From NCBI GenBank assembly GCA_019454045.1, contig SKCR01032777.1, forward strand, positions 124,001-188,000: a stretch of DNA of 64,000 bases, given 5' to 3'. The position numbers and the translations under genes were made by a program. The notes under the pieces are model-generated. The model saw nothing but the letters and a program-made list of their open reading frames with translations, made no database searches and was not told the DNA's origin. How positions within the stretch are numbered: position 1 is the stretch's first letter; each line of letters begins with the position of its first letter. Positions 30,806 through 41,909 of this stretch are shown here, piece by piece. Origin of the DNA: Zanthoxylum bungeanum (Eukaryota > Streptophyta > Magnoliopsida > Sapindales > Rutaceae).

Positions 30806-32948
30806 AAGGTATAAGCTCAGCTGCTAACAGAACTACTCCTAATCCAATTAGGAATTTACGGATCCAAACTGCTTCTTTTGCTGCCTCAGCCACAACAATA
30901 TATTCCGTTTTTGTTGTTGAATCGGCAACGGTCTATTGGTTGGAAGATTTCCAGCTCACTGCTCCGTTGTTTAAAGAAATATGTACCATATTTATGACTT
31001 ATAGTCGTCTTTATCGGTTTGGAAACTTGAATCGGTAAACCCAGTCACTTCAAGTTCTCATTCTCCATAGACTAAGAAAGCATCCTTAGTTCATCTAAGA
31101 TATTTAAGGATGTTCTTTACAGAAATCTAGTGACCATCACCTGGATCGGCCTGATAGCGACTACACATGCTCAAAGCATATGAGACATCAGGTCGCGTAC
31201 ATATCATGGCATACATGATCGATCCGACTGCGGAAGCATACGTGATCTGAATCATTACATCTCTCTCATATTGAGTTTTAGGACACATGTCCTTCGATAG
31301 AGAGACGCCATGTGACACCGGAAGCAGCCCCCCTTGGACTGATCCATGTTGAATCTCTTCAACACTTTGTCAATGTACGAGCTCTGGGAGAGTGCGACTA
31401 GATATATCTCGGTAGATCCTTATTCTTAGAATAAAGACTGCCTCTCCCAAGTCTTTTATGGAGAATTTTAATGAAAGCCAAGCTTTCACAGATTGTAACA
31501 TGGGAATGTCATTGCCAAGAAGTAATACATCATCAACGTATAGGACGATGAATTTCAGTGCGCTCCCACTAACCTTCTTATATACATAAGAATCATCTTC
31601 GTTTTGAATGAAACCATATTCTTTTATGATCTCATCAAAACATTGGTTCCAAGAACATGATGCTTGCTTTAATCTATAAATGGATCGGTTTAACTTGCAA
31701 ACCTTGTTTGCATGTTTTAGTACGACCAAACCATCAGGTTGTTGCATATAAACATCCTCTAAAAGGTTTTCGTTAAGAAAAGTAGTTTTGACGTCCATCT
31801 TCCATATTTCATAATCGAAATATGCAGCAATAGCAAGCATTATCCTAATAGATTTTATCATGGCAACGGGTGAAAATGTCTCGTCATAATTGATAGCATG
31901 TCGTTGACGATATCCTTTAGCTACTAGCCTTTTGTACGTTTGTATGTTGCCATCCATGCTGTCTTTTTTGAAGACCCATTTACAACCAATAGGTTTAATG
32001 CCTTCTGATGCATCAACCAGTGTCTAAACTTGGTTGGTATACATGGAATCCATTTCGGACTTCATGACCTCTTGTCATAAAGCAGAGTCGATACCTTGTA
32101 TCGCTTCCTCATACGTAGCCAATTCATTATCCTTATTAAGATTAATGTCTATATGAGGTGAGATCAAAAACCCATACCTCTCAGGTTGTTTTCTGACTCT
32201 CTTCGACTTACGTGGTTCTTATGTATTAGAAGATTGTGGAATAGTCTCATCCTTGATGGACTGTTTGTGTTTCGTGAGGAGATCAGTGCTAGGAATAGTA
32301 TCACTCCAATTTTCATCGAGTTATACTTTCCTCTCACTTACCATTGCATTCATGAATTCATTTTCTAGGAAAACCGCATGGAGAGTAACAAATATTTTGT
32401 TCACTTGTGGGTTGTAGAAATAATATCCTTTGATTTCTCTAGGATAACCTACAAATAGGCACTTATCCGATTTGGGTTCTATTTTGGTACCATCCAAACG
32501 TTTAACATATGCCCAACATCCCTAAATCTTCAAGAATGAGAAACTCGGTTTCTTTCGTGTCCATATTTTATATGGAGTCTGTCCAACAGAATTTGACGAA
32601 ACCTTATTCAAAATAAGTATTGTACTATTTAATGTGTATCCCCAGAAGTAAATACAATATTCTTTTAAGTAATCTTGAAACTCATTGCTTAATTATTCTC
32701 CACCATAGTCCGACTGCAATGTTTTAATACTTTTGCCAGTCTGTTTTTCTACTTCATGTCGAAACTCTTTAAATTTCTCAAAAGTTTCCGACTTGTGTTT
32801 CATAAGATACACATAATCATAACGCGATGAATCATCATTAAAACTTACAAAGTATTTATATCCATCTCTAGCCTAGCTAGACATGGGCCCGCATACGTCA
32901 CTATGAACGAGGGCTAACAACTCGGTGGCACATACACCTTTACCACTA
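30806..32948 (-). pseudogene. Copia element F integrase, RT and RNase H (5' side of the C insertion)
   Basis: On the minus strand: HSDVCGPMS near 32885 (integrase, first Asp), a deletion within the integrase near 32655, the RT with WKMDVKTTFLNENL near 31790, and the active site LYVDDVLLLGND near 31525. RNase H then runs to 30806, where element C cuts it. Many stops and frameshifts. The RT differs clearly from C and C2, so F is another copia family. At about 32948 it joins abruptly to a gypsy gag fragment. Confidence 0.85.
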
Positions 32949-33093
32949 AAATGTAATTGCTTGGTACTGACATCCAGTGGTAATTGTTGGGCTGGACAAC
33001 ATGCCTCAGAAAATCGGACTGTTGCTCCCAAATTTGGGGTGTATCTTCTTTTAGTAAAGCTCGTAATCTCTCAATCTCCCAATATTATTCCAT
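32949..33093 (-). pseudogene. Gypsy gag N-terminal fragment
   Basis: The minus-strand ATG at 33093 is followed by a stop at codon 3, then YWEIERLRALLKEDTPQ, the homologue of the element 1 gag start at 6857. It runs about 48 codons and ends at the junction with copia F. Confidence 0.75.
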
Positions 33094-33204
33094 TTCAACC
33101 ACCTGAAAAATAAAAGAAATAAATAAAAATTACAAATAAAAATAAAGAAAATTAGATACAAGTAAATTAGATAGCTTCAAAATTAACAACTCAAGAAATA
33201 TAAG

Positions 33205-33222
33205 TCCCCGGCAACGGCGCCA
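33205..33222 (-). other. Perfect tRNA-Asp primer-binding site
   Basis: The minus strand reads TGGCGCCGTTGCCGGGGA, an exact complement of the tRNA-Asp 3' end, six bases beyond the LTR. Confidence 0.92.
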
Positions 33223-33228
33223 AAAACT

Positions 33229-35011
33229 TGACCGGTGCGTAATCACACGCGTATAACACAAGCGCACGTATCGTTCAAGTAGTATAAAAATATCGATCCC
33301 ACGAGGACTTAATTCCTACTGTTGTTATTAATTATTGATACTATTTATTTACAAGTATCTAATTAAGGGAGAAGAGAATGATTTCTTTTGGTTGTTGAAT
33401 GTAGATTTGCTTAAATAAAATAAATAAAATAAACAAAAGAAAATACTAAGAAAAATAAATAAAATACACAAAGATCTAGGGTTGTGATTCCACAAAATAT
33501 TATCCTAAAGATGAATTGATTCTCTTATATATGTTTAATAAGTCAGTTTACTAACCTAGAACATGAAGATATGCAAAAGCCTCAGTTGATGGTCAGACGC
33601 AAATACCCCAATAACCTAATTAATCATATGTTTATGTTAACCAAGTTACCTGAATTCATTAAGTTCAAGTTCCAAAAGTGGCTACCCCCACCCGATAGGT
33701 ATATGTCTATCCTGTAAGAAAATCTTTTAAAGGGTTATCTATCCTCAATGAAGATCGTGGGCTATTGAATCTAAGGCTGAAACCTAAAATTCCTTCGTCA
33801 AGTTCATTTTAAGTTTACAAATCAAACTAAAGAATTACCCATAAAAAGAAAATCAATTATTAAGTGTGTGGATATTGTGTTTCATCACTTCCCTAGAATA
33901 AAAATAAAATGTTGGGGGGTTGGGTTATAATTTAGAAATCTCCCTTACTATAATATAGAATTTATCAGTGATATTACCAACCAGCCATATATGCCGTATC
34001 CTCATTAAGTCATATTTTAATTAAGTCCGACGACCATAAAGGCGGTATCATTATTTGTCTATAAACCAGCCATATATGCGGTAATGATCTGTCACATAAA
34101 GACCGACCATTTAGGTGGTGTCACATTATGTCAAATAAATAAAACCAGCCATTAAGGCGGTATAACCTTTTATGTTAAATTATAATTTTCCATATTATAA
34201 TTAAGAGAGATTATTCTAAACTAAAATAATAAAAGTTTCACCATTCCCCCAGCGAACAATTAACTACAAAACATAAAAGAAAATAAAATACTAATATTAC
34301 TTAAAATAAAAATATATAAATTAAATACTGAAAATAAATACAAACAAGATGCAATCCTTAAATTCCTTATAAAAACCTAAGGAAAGCATGAGAATTGCAA
34401 ATGAAATGACATGGTATTTATTTGCAAATCTAAAGGCTTCCACTAATTTCTCCATCAATTGCTCCACCAAACACTCCACAAAATCCTCCACCAAACATGC
34501 CACAAGACACTCCACAAAATACTCCACCAAACATGCAAGCATGTTTTGTGGAAGTTTGACAATTGTAAATTGCCATTTTTCATTTTTTATTTTTTGATAA
34601 TGACTTTAGTAATTACACAAAATACATTAGATTATTCGTTAATTTCGATCTTGAAAACTTTGGAATTTGAAAATATTTAAAATTTCAAAGTTGTAGATCT
34701 TTGAGTCTTCTTTAATCTGCAACTTGAAGTAGCTCAATCGAATATCGGATGATAAATTTATGGCCAAAATACCAAACTTGCATAAAATTGGAATTTAGAA
34801 CTGCACTTCATGGAGCGTATAATAAATTTTCATTTTGACCTTTTTTGCTCTGGATTTCATCGTTTTAGCCCCGAGTTGATTCCATTAAGTCCCAATATTA
34901 TTTTTATCTGCAAAATAAATAAAAACACATCAAAATGTTCATAAAACTTGAGAAATTATACAAAATATTAGGTTAAATTAGTGGGAAATAGTGATATATT
35001 ACCACTCATCA
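33229..35011 (-). repeat. Minus-strand Athila-type 5' LTR
   Basis: On the minus strand TGATGAGTGG (from 35011) to CACCGGTCA (33229), 1783 bases. Contains the GGTGGAG minisatellite (34440-34540), the inverted-repeat arms (about 33908-33960 and 34190-34253) and reversed hairpin units between them. Its PBS and gag start lie to the left, so it is the 5' LTR of a truncated element. Its TATA box is degraded. Confidence 0.85.
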
Positions 35012-36234
35012 TTCACCATATGGAAGAGCACAAGAGCCAAACCAATATAAAGAAACAGTGAATTATGTTAACAATTTCAACAGACAAGGGAACAATCCAA
35101 ATTCCAATACCTACAACCCAGGGTGGAGGAATCATCCCAATTTTTCATAGAGCAATAATTCAGGGCAAAAGAACAATCCACCACATGGATTCCAACAACA
35201 AAACAAAGGCCATGATTTTGGAAAAGAACCAGAAATGAAAGAATGGATTGCAGAAATGTTCAGAAAGCAACAAGCACATATGATGCTATGTTTCAAAGCC
35301 AATCTGCATTTATTAAAGCACTAGAAAATCAAATCGGACAACTGGCCAATGCTCAGAGTTACAGACCGCCAGGTAACCTTTCTAGCAACACAGAACCAAA
35401 TTCAAGAAACATGGGGAATGAACAATGTCATGCCATCATGTTAAAAAGTGGTACTGAAATCAACAAAGATGTTGGAGTCAAAACAACTTCTGAGAAAGTT
35501 CCAAAAGAAGCAGAGCAACAAATGGAGGATAAAGATCAAGAAAGGATCACTCTACCTCCACCTTTTCCACAATGTCTCCAGAAGAATAAACTAGACAAAC
35601 GGTTTTCTCCATTCCTAGAGATCTTCAAAAAGCTACATATCAACATTCCATTTGCAGAAGCTTTGGAACAAATGCCCAGCTATGTCAAATTCATGAAAGA
35701 CATATTTTCACGAAAGAGAAGATTAGGAGATTACGAGACAATAATATTGACAGAAGAATGTAGCGCTATCACTCAGAGGAAGCTTCCCCCAAAGTTGAAA
35801 GATCATGACAGTTTCACTGTTCCTTGCACCATAGGAGAACATGACTTTTGTAAGGCTTTGAGTGATTTAGGTGCAAGTGTTAACTTGATGCCTTTTTTCT
35901 ATTTTCAGGAAATTACAAATTGGAGAAACAATGCCTACCTCAGTCTTTCTACAACTTGCTGATAGAACACTCGTATTTCTGAGAGGTGTAGTTGAAGATG
36001 TGCTGGTCAAGGTTGACAAATTCATTTTCCCAGCAGATTTTATTGTCCCTGATATGGAGGAAGATGAAGATGTGCCAATCATCCTCGGGAGACCATTCTT
36101 GGCTATAGGTCGAACCATTATTGATGTACAAAAATGAGAACTAACTATGAGGGTACATGACCAAGAAGTAACATTCAATATTTTCAAGGCCATCAATTTC
36201 CCGGATGACGAAAATAATGAGGAATGTTTTTAGA
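35012..36234 (+). pseudogene. Element 2 gag C-terminus and aspartic protease
   Basis: The gag end reads PYGRAQEPNQYKETVNYV and NTYNPGWRNHPNFS near 35030-35150. A linker follows, then LDKRFSPFLEIFKKLHINIP (35590-35650) and PSYVKFMKDIFSRKRRLGDY. The protease has ALSDLGASVNLMPF (catalytic Asp, about 35850) and, after a frameshift near 35910, VEDVLVKVDKFIFPADF and the flap-side PIILGRPFLAIGR (36076-36110). This arrangement is characteristic of Athila elements. Two or more frameshifts make it inactive. Confidence 0.85.
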
Positions 36235-36399
36235 CTTGATGTGATACATTGTACCATCCAGAACTCCAATGCAATGCAAACTTCTATTGACAAACTTAAA
36301 GCATGTCAATTGCCTGTGGAGCCTAAGATAAAGCGTATTACGCACTGAAGAAGCCAATTCTTGCACTACAAGCAACAGAAGAGAAGTAGCTCCACCAGC

Positions 36400-36741
36400 T
36401 CAACAAATTGGAGGAATTTCACATACAACCTTTTGAGAATTCTAAATTGTACAAAGAAAATGCCAATAAGAGACATGATGAGAAGTTAGTGCGTATAAAA
36501 CTAGAAATAGGGCAGATGGGTACTGTTAAACAAATCAATGATGAAACTCTTCCCATGGAAGCCAAAATCTCGGTGGTCAGGTTCATTCTTAATCACCAAA
36601 GTTTTACTAGATAAAGCCATTGAGATACATGATCCCGACTCCAACAAAACATTCAAGGTTAAAAACAAGCATGTCAAGCACTACTATGGAGAATCATTTG
36701 ATCGACAAAAAGAAAGTGTCACACTTTCAGATCTAGCCTAA
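36400..36741 (+). pseudogene. Element 2 integrase C-terminal end
   Basis: LEEFHIQPFENSKLYKENAN, then across a frameshift near 36540 KPKSRWSGSFLITKV and EIHDPDSNKTFKVKNKHVK. This is the C-terminal DNA-binding part of an Athila-type integrase; the catalytic core is deleted. Stop at 36739-36741. Confidence 0.82.
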
Positions 36742-36751
36742 CGTTCGGGCA

Positions 36752-36815
36752 GTCATGTCTAGCTGATGACGTTAAAATTAGCGCTAGCTGTGAGGCAACC
36801 CATGCAATTTATGTA
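36752..36815 (+). other. Conserved post-pol hairpins (element 2)
   Basis: GTCAT-gtctagctg-ATGAC (36752-36770), then agcgct and TGAGGCAACCCATGCAATTT. It starts ten bases after the pol stop. Confidence 0.65.
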
Positions 36816-36879
36816 TATTCAGATTTGGTGTGTTTTATTTTTTTTTGTTTAATTTATGTAGGTAAGTCACATTTCAGGA

Positions 36880-37327
36880 TGGAAGAAGCTCTCGTAAATC
36901 TTCATAAGAAATTTCCTTCTCTCCCTCAAAAATATCTGATGAAAGTCAACAAAGCTCACTTGGAATAGATGAGACTATTGATGACCAAAGGTATTCCTAC
37001 TGACATTCATTGGATTATTGAAGCATAGATCCGATTGACAGGTGAGTCCTCTGACTCTTTTATTTCACATCTGTCTGGTTTAGAAACAAGCACATATGCT
37101 AAAAAAAGAAGAGCCAAAAAATGGGTGTATGCTATAAATGTGCTCGTATGACATGTAATACCCGTTGTCGTTCTTTAGGAATGATGTCTGATAACCGTGA
37201 AGACAAAATTAAATTCATTAGGGATGGCTTGAGTAAGGAGTCTTTGGATGACATATCTAAGACTCTTGAGACACATCCCAATGGATATGTGTATCACATA
37301 ATTCGCATGTTACATACACAGTTCTGA
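36880..37327 (+). pseudogene. Unrecognised accessory ORF between pol and LOG
   Basis: From ATG 36883 the frame reads MEEALVNLHKKFPSLPQKYL with two in-frame stops, then across a frameshift near 37125 it continues CYKCARMTCNTRC (a possible zinc-binding C-x2-C-x4-C-x3-C) and a charged tail (REDKIKFIRDGLSKE, then HPNGYVYHIIRMLHTQF) to a stop at 37325-37327. About 148 codons in all. I do not recognise a family. The region is missing from element 1. It may be a second captured gene or an element-specific third ORF. Confidence 0.45.
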
Positions 37328-37617
37328 AAAGAAAGATAACACTTAATCTCGGGAATCTGACTCTAAAAGACCATGTTTGCCAATTTATAAGAAAATTGGA
37401 TGGGAAGCTTGTCCCTGACGCATAGATGTCAATCAACCTGTTACTTTCTGTAAATATTATTTCTTTGTCTTTATCTAATAATTGTGATTTGTTTTGTTAT
37501 TTTCTTTTATTTTCTCTGACAGGATCCAGACTTTTTGACCTTTCACGATATATTTTACTATTTAGCTAATAATTGTCCTTTAGAAGATACTAGTGCTATT
37601 ATTACTCACCCTTTTCA

Positions 37618-37630
37618 GGTGCTATAAATT
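37618..37630 (+). promoter_or_regulatory. Splice-acceptor-like and TATA-like signals before second LOG
   Basis: cccttttcag ends at 37618 and TATAAATT lies at 37623-37630, 59 bases before the ATG. Conserved with 8568-8580. Confidence 0.5.
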
Positions 37631-37688
37631 CAACTCATCATTACACTTTTGAAGGCATCCATATTTGAGAAAGAAATACATAAAAAAA

Positions 37689-38334
37689 ATGGAAGCAACT
37701 TCAAGAAGAAGAGTTGAAACCATATGTGTGTTTTGTGGTACTAGTGTTGGTACTAAGCCACAATACGTAGCGGCAACATAAGATTTGGGTCGAGTGTTAG
37801 CTGAAAGAAATATGCACTTAGTATATGGCGGTGGCAATCTTAGACTAATAGGGATCATTTCAAGGACTGTACAGGAAGGAGGCAGTCAAGTCTTGGTATC
37901 ATCCCAAAACCTTTGGCAGAGGCGAATCTTATAGTACCATCAAACGGAGAGGAACTTATTGTGTCCGGTATGTCTGAGCGACTGGTGGAAATGATTAATT
38001 GTGCTGATGTTTTTATTGCTTTGCCAGGCGACTTGGGTACAATGGAGGAAATCTTTACAGTACTATCTTGGGCGAACTTGAACATACACCAAAAACCGAT
38101 TGGACTATTTATCGCTGATGGATTTTATGATTTTCTTTGTGTGTTTCTTGATGATGCCCGAAGAAATGGGTTTGTGTCAAACCTGTAAAAGAACTCCTCT
38201 TCACTGCCAGAACTGCCAATGATTTAATTGACCAAATCTTAGCCTTTGAACCACAAATTGACCCTATCATTTCCAAGATAAACTGGTCTGATCGTGGTAA
38301 GAAGCGTCGGATAAATTTGGATCTTAACCTTTAA
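37689..38334 (+). pseudogene. LOG: Second LOG-like gene, in element 2
   Basis: The homologue of 8622-9274 at the same position in the element. From ATG 37689: MEATSRRRVETICVFCG, a stop at codon 31, LVYGGGNLRLIG, then a frameshift near 37895 to IIPKPL, SGMSERLVEM (Arg kept), FIALPGDLGTMEE (second Gly is Asp), NIHQKPIGLF, and a second frameshift near 38188 into the tail LIDQILAFEPQ...NWSDRGKKRRI and a final LDLNL. The lesions differ from those of the first copy, so both descend from a healthier carried gene. No introns. Inactive now. The basic patch and LDLNL tail resemble a nuclear signal and an EAR repression motif, but this is only a motif match. Confidence 0.87.
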
Positions 38335-38405
38335 TTTTTTTTAAAGATGTAGAATTTCAGCTAACCAGGTATTGTCTTCTAAACTCATCTTTTAATTTTT
38401 AAGAC

Positions 38406-38440
38406 GTTGGGGACAATGTCTCATTTAGGTTTGGGGAAGG
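38406..38440 (+). other. GGGGACAATG / G-rich motif (element 2)
   Basis: gttggggacaatgtctcat, then ttggggaagg; matches 9338-9376. Confidence 0.45.
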
Positions 38441-38573
38441 GAAATAGTTGACTAGTATCTTATTTTTATTGTGTTATTTTTAGTCGAAAAATTCAAAAAA
38501 AAATAAAAAATTTTAAAAAAATTAAAAAAAATATTTTGTTTTTGTATTTTTAATTTGATTAATCAGGTGAAAT

Positions 38574-39885
38574 TATGACTAAGAAATTTGGCAAATGGAT
38601 GTTAAGACTGCATTCCTGAATGACAATCTTGATGAAAGTATCTATATGATACAACCAGAGGGGTTCATAGCCCAAGTTCAAGAGCAAAAGGTTTGCAAGC
38701 TGCAAAGGTCCGTTTATAGACTTAAGCATGCATCTCGATCTTGGAATATAAGGTTTGATACCACGATCAAGTCTTATGATTTTGAGCAGAATGTTGATGA
38801 GCCTTGTGTATACAAGCGCGTCATTGACGAGAATGTGGTTTTTCTTGTTTTATACGTCGATGATTTTTACTCATTGGGAATGATGTAAAGATATTATCGG
38901 ACATGAAAACCTGGCTAGCTAACCAATTCCAAATGAAGATTTGGGAGAGGCCAATTATGTTCTTGGGATTCAGATACTTCGGGATCAGAAGAAACGACTG
39001 TTAGTTATGTCTCAGGCATTCTATATCGACAAGATCCTTGTGCGATTTGGGATGCAGAATTCCAAGAAAGGAAATCTGCCTTATCGGCATGGAATTCATT
39101 TGTTAAAAGAACAATCTCCTAAGACACCTCAAGATGTTGAGGAAATGAGACATATCTCTTATGCTTCGGCAGTTGGTAGTCTCATGTATGCTATGTTATG
39201 CACGAGACCGGACATATGTTTTGCATTGGGAGTAGTCAGTAGGTTTTAGTCGAACCCAGGATTGGATCACTGGATGGCTGTGAAACACATTCTCAAGTAT
39301 CTTAAGAGAACGAGAGATTATATGCTTATGTATTCCGGTGAGGATATGATCCTAAGGGGATATACAGACTCTGATTTTGAGACAGATGTCGATTCTATGA
39401 AATCAACATGTGGATCAGTGTTTACCCTAGGTGGTGGGGTTGTAGTATGGCGGAGTATAAAGCAATCTTGCATTGCTAACTCCACCATGGAGACTGAATA
39501 TGTAGCAGCTTGTGAAGCAGCTAAGGAAGAAATCTGGCTCCATAAATTCTTGGGAGATCTAGAAGTTATTCCAGATATGGATAGACCACTCATACTTTAT
39601 TGCGATAATAGTGGTGCAGTGGCAAAATCCAAAGAACCAATAAGCCACAAGGGGAAAAGCATAGAGAGGAAATATCACCTCATTAGGGAGATAGTGCAGA
39701 GAGGAGACGTTACCATCCCAAATATTGCATCCGCAGAGAACTTGGCTGATCCGTTTACAAAGACCTTGTCGGTTAAAGTGTTTGAAGGTCACCTAGATAG
39801 TCTAGGATTACATGACATGTCCCATTTGCTCAAGTGCAAGTGGGAGATTTTTGGGATGTATGCCCTAGAGCTACATGTGTTGTAA
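38574..39885 (+). pseudogene. Copia fragment E: reverse transcriptase end and RNase H
   Basis: Starts in mid-RT at [18 protein letters not shown], with YVDD near 38855 inside VLYVDDFYSLG. A frameshift follows at about 38885, then GEANYVLGIQILRDQKKRLL, CTRPDICFALGVVSRF (stop at 39247-39249), and RNase H SNPGLDHWMAVKHILKYL, SCIANSTMETEYVAACEAAK, YCDNSGAVAKSKEP and SAENLADPFTKTLS. Its opposite orientation and different sequence set it apart from C, C2 and F. The left edge is fused to the tail of element 2. Confidence 0.88.
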
Positions 39886-40160
39886 AAAGTTTTATGTGTT
39901 TTGAAACAAAACGATGCATTATTCATTTATCAAAGTGTTTATTTAATTTTCGCATATTATAAATTATCTTGAATACCCTAGATTACTTATGTACCTCCAG
40001 ACTTAGTGTATGAGTGTTATGCACAAGAGGATTTAAGTCTGAAGTTAGTAATCGTAAATAGTCTATAGAGCGCAAATAAAGCGGGTACTTTGTTTGTGGT
40101 TTATCTATAACTACGGTCCATTCTATATTTGTATAGCGATCATTCAAACAGTCTAACCCC
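39850..40160 (+). repeat. Probable start of copia E 3' LTR
   Basis: The purine tract aagtgcaagtgggaga is followed by tttttgggatgtatgccc, a decayed version of the usual plant copia LTR start. The end is not defined. Confidence 0.45.
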
Positions 40161-41192
40161 CCACTCCCAGTTTCTCTGTTTTGCAGGTTTTCTCGGGGGG
40201 ACGAGCTCGAGAGGATGGATACTGATAGCAGTTATGAGAGGGTTTGGTCCATCAAGTCGAGTCAAAGTTCAGTTCAGACAGTGTTAGAGAATGTCATATA
40301 GCATATAGCTTATTTTATAAAGAATATGCATGTAAAGAATTATAAGTGTTCATTACTAAAGTTGTGATGTATAGTGAATTTGAGTATTTAGTTTGAAAAA
40401 CATTATGCATTCATGAGATTGAGTTGGGCATCGGTCCCGTGCATGAGTTTGTACATGAGATGAGTTTAATATTGTCAGAAAGTTAGAGGCTCAGGGGGGA
40501 TAGTACAGCCTATTCTCTGCCAATAGCATCTCCTAAATTGGGGATGTTACAAATTCGTATAAGAACAAAAGCTAAAAGAGCTAAAGGAAGATTAAGGTAA
40601 TCTTTTATTTTCTTTATCTTAGAAAAATTATTTTGTTATTCTTGCTTGAATTTTATGTTGTAGAGATTCTTACAAAAGTTGTAAAGATTCTTTACACTCT
40701 AAAATTTGGGCCTTTTTGATTTGGTTGATGGATTTGGTGGTTAGATGTATGTGGGAAGTAAGATTGAATAATATTAGTGTAATATTAGTTCAATTATATC
40801 ATTTGATGACTTGTTACCATTCTATAGTGTTATGACCACTCTTATAACTTCTAGAATTGTTCTTGAGTTCTTCATTGGAGGTGGCTTTGATTGATGTAAA
40901 TATTAATATGATTAATGTTGAGAATAATGGATTTAAAGCATGAAAAATGATAATTTTTGCTCCCTGGCCTGACCTGACCTAGAAAAAGCAAAATTTTGGT
41001 AATGAAAATTATGTCATTTAAATGTATTGGATGTGTATTGGGTATTGGAATAATTGCCGGAAATTATTTCGGAGTGAAAATATGCGAAAACTGTGAAAAA
41101 AGCGTTATCGAGTGAGTTTTGGGCTTAACAAGTGTCCGATGTCCAAACAGTGAATTGGTAACTGTTCGGGTAGCCTGTGAACTTCCCAAGTA
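40161..41192. other. Non-coding, unassigned
   Basis: No ORF of note and no terminal repeats. 40840-40890 (ttctagaattgttcttg) faintly recalls the minus strand of D-type LTRs. Otherwise I see nothing. The final eight bases (cccaagta, 41185-41192) are the left TSD of the MITE that follows. Confidence 0.4.
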
Positions 41193-41457
41193 TAAGAGTA
41201 GCAGAAAAGCCCAGGCCCGGCCCGGCCTGGGCATAAAAAAATATTTTTTATATTTATATTTATATTTATATAATATATATATATTTATATATAAATTAAA
41301 AAAATTTAATTTTTTTATTAATAAAATCGGACCGGATAAAGCCCGACACGAGCTCAGGCCTGACACAACAGACACCCGGGCCCGAGCCAAAAATACTTGT
41401 CGGGCTCAGGCTGAGTTTATCAAAGCCCGGGACCGGCTCAGCCCATTGCCACCCTTA
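41193..41457. mobile_element. Non-autonomous hAT element (MITE)
   Basis: 265 bases with the TSD pair cccaagta (41185-41192) and ctcaagta (41458-41465), seven of eight identical. Terminal repeats TAAGAGTAGCAGAAAAGCCC and the complement of GCCCATTGCCACCCTTA match with decay. GC-rich subterminal repeats include the palindrome GCCCAGGCC/GGCCTGGGC (41209-41232), and the core is an AT-only tract (about 41234-41325). No coding. Confidence 0.85.
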
Positions 41458-41693
41458 CTCAAGTACTATTGGGGCTGACCTGGGCAGCCACTGTGTGTAT
41501 TTTACGGAAAAATGTTTTCGTAAAAATTTTGTGGTGTTTCTAAATTATTTATGTCGTTGTTTGATATCGAATAAATATGCTTAGGTGAAATATGAATGAG
41601 TTATTCATATGGGATATTGAATAATTTATTCGGAATTTTAAAAAATTTTAAAGTTACGATTTCGCCCGAACCGCATCTTCCACTGCGCCTGAC
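41458..41693. other. Spacer between hAT MITE and LTR G
   Basis: Begins with the MITE TSD (41458-41465) and ends with ctgac (41689-41693), the left TSD of solo LTR G. No other feature seen. Confidence 0.5.
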
Positions 41694-41909
41694 TGATGAA
41701 TGGTAAATATATCACTATTTCCCACTCATTTGACCTAATAGTTTCTATTGATTCTTGATTTTTGTGAATATTTTGATGTGTTTTGTGTTATTTTGTAGAT
41801 AAATAAAGTTTCAGGACATTCTGGAGGTGATTTGGGGCCAAAATAGTGAAAAACGGACAAAAGGGTAAAATTGTAATTTTACGCATTACGACATGCAACA
41901 CTTCTGCGT

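Larger units (their letters stand above)
35012..38573 (+). mobile_element. Element 2: truncated Athila-type element with LOG cargo
   Basis: Plus-strand Athila-type sequence without LTRs: gag end, protease, integrase tail, post-pol hairpins, accessory ORF, LOG relic, and the family G-rich motif. The left edge abuts the minus-strand LTR at 35011, and the right edge joins a copia RT near 38573. RT, RNase H and most of integrase are deleted between about 36230 and 36400. Confidence 0.8.

Noticed and set aside
41119..41478. 119-codon frame across the hAT MITE
   Set aside because: Composed of GC-rich ends and an AT-only core (Tyr/Leu repeats); accidental.
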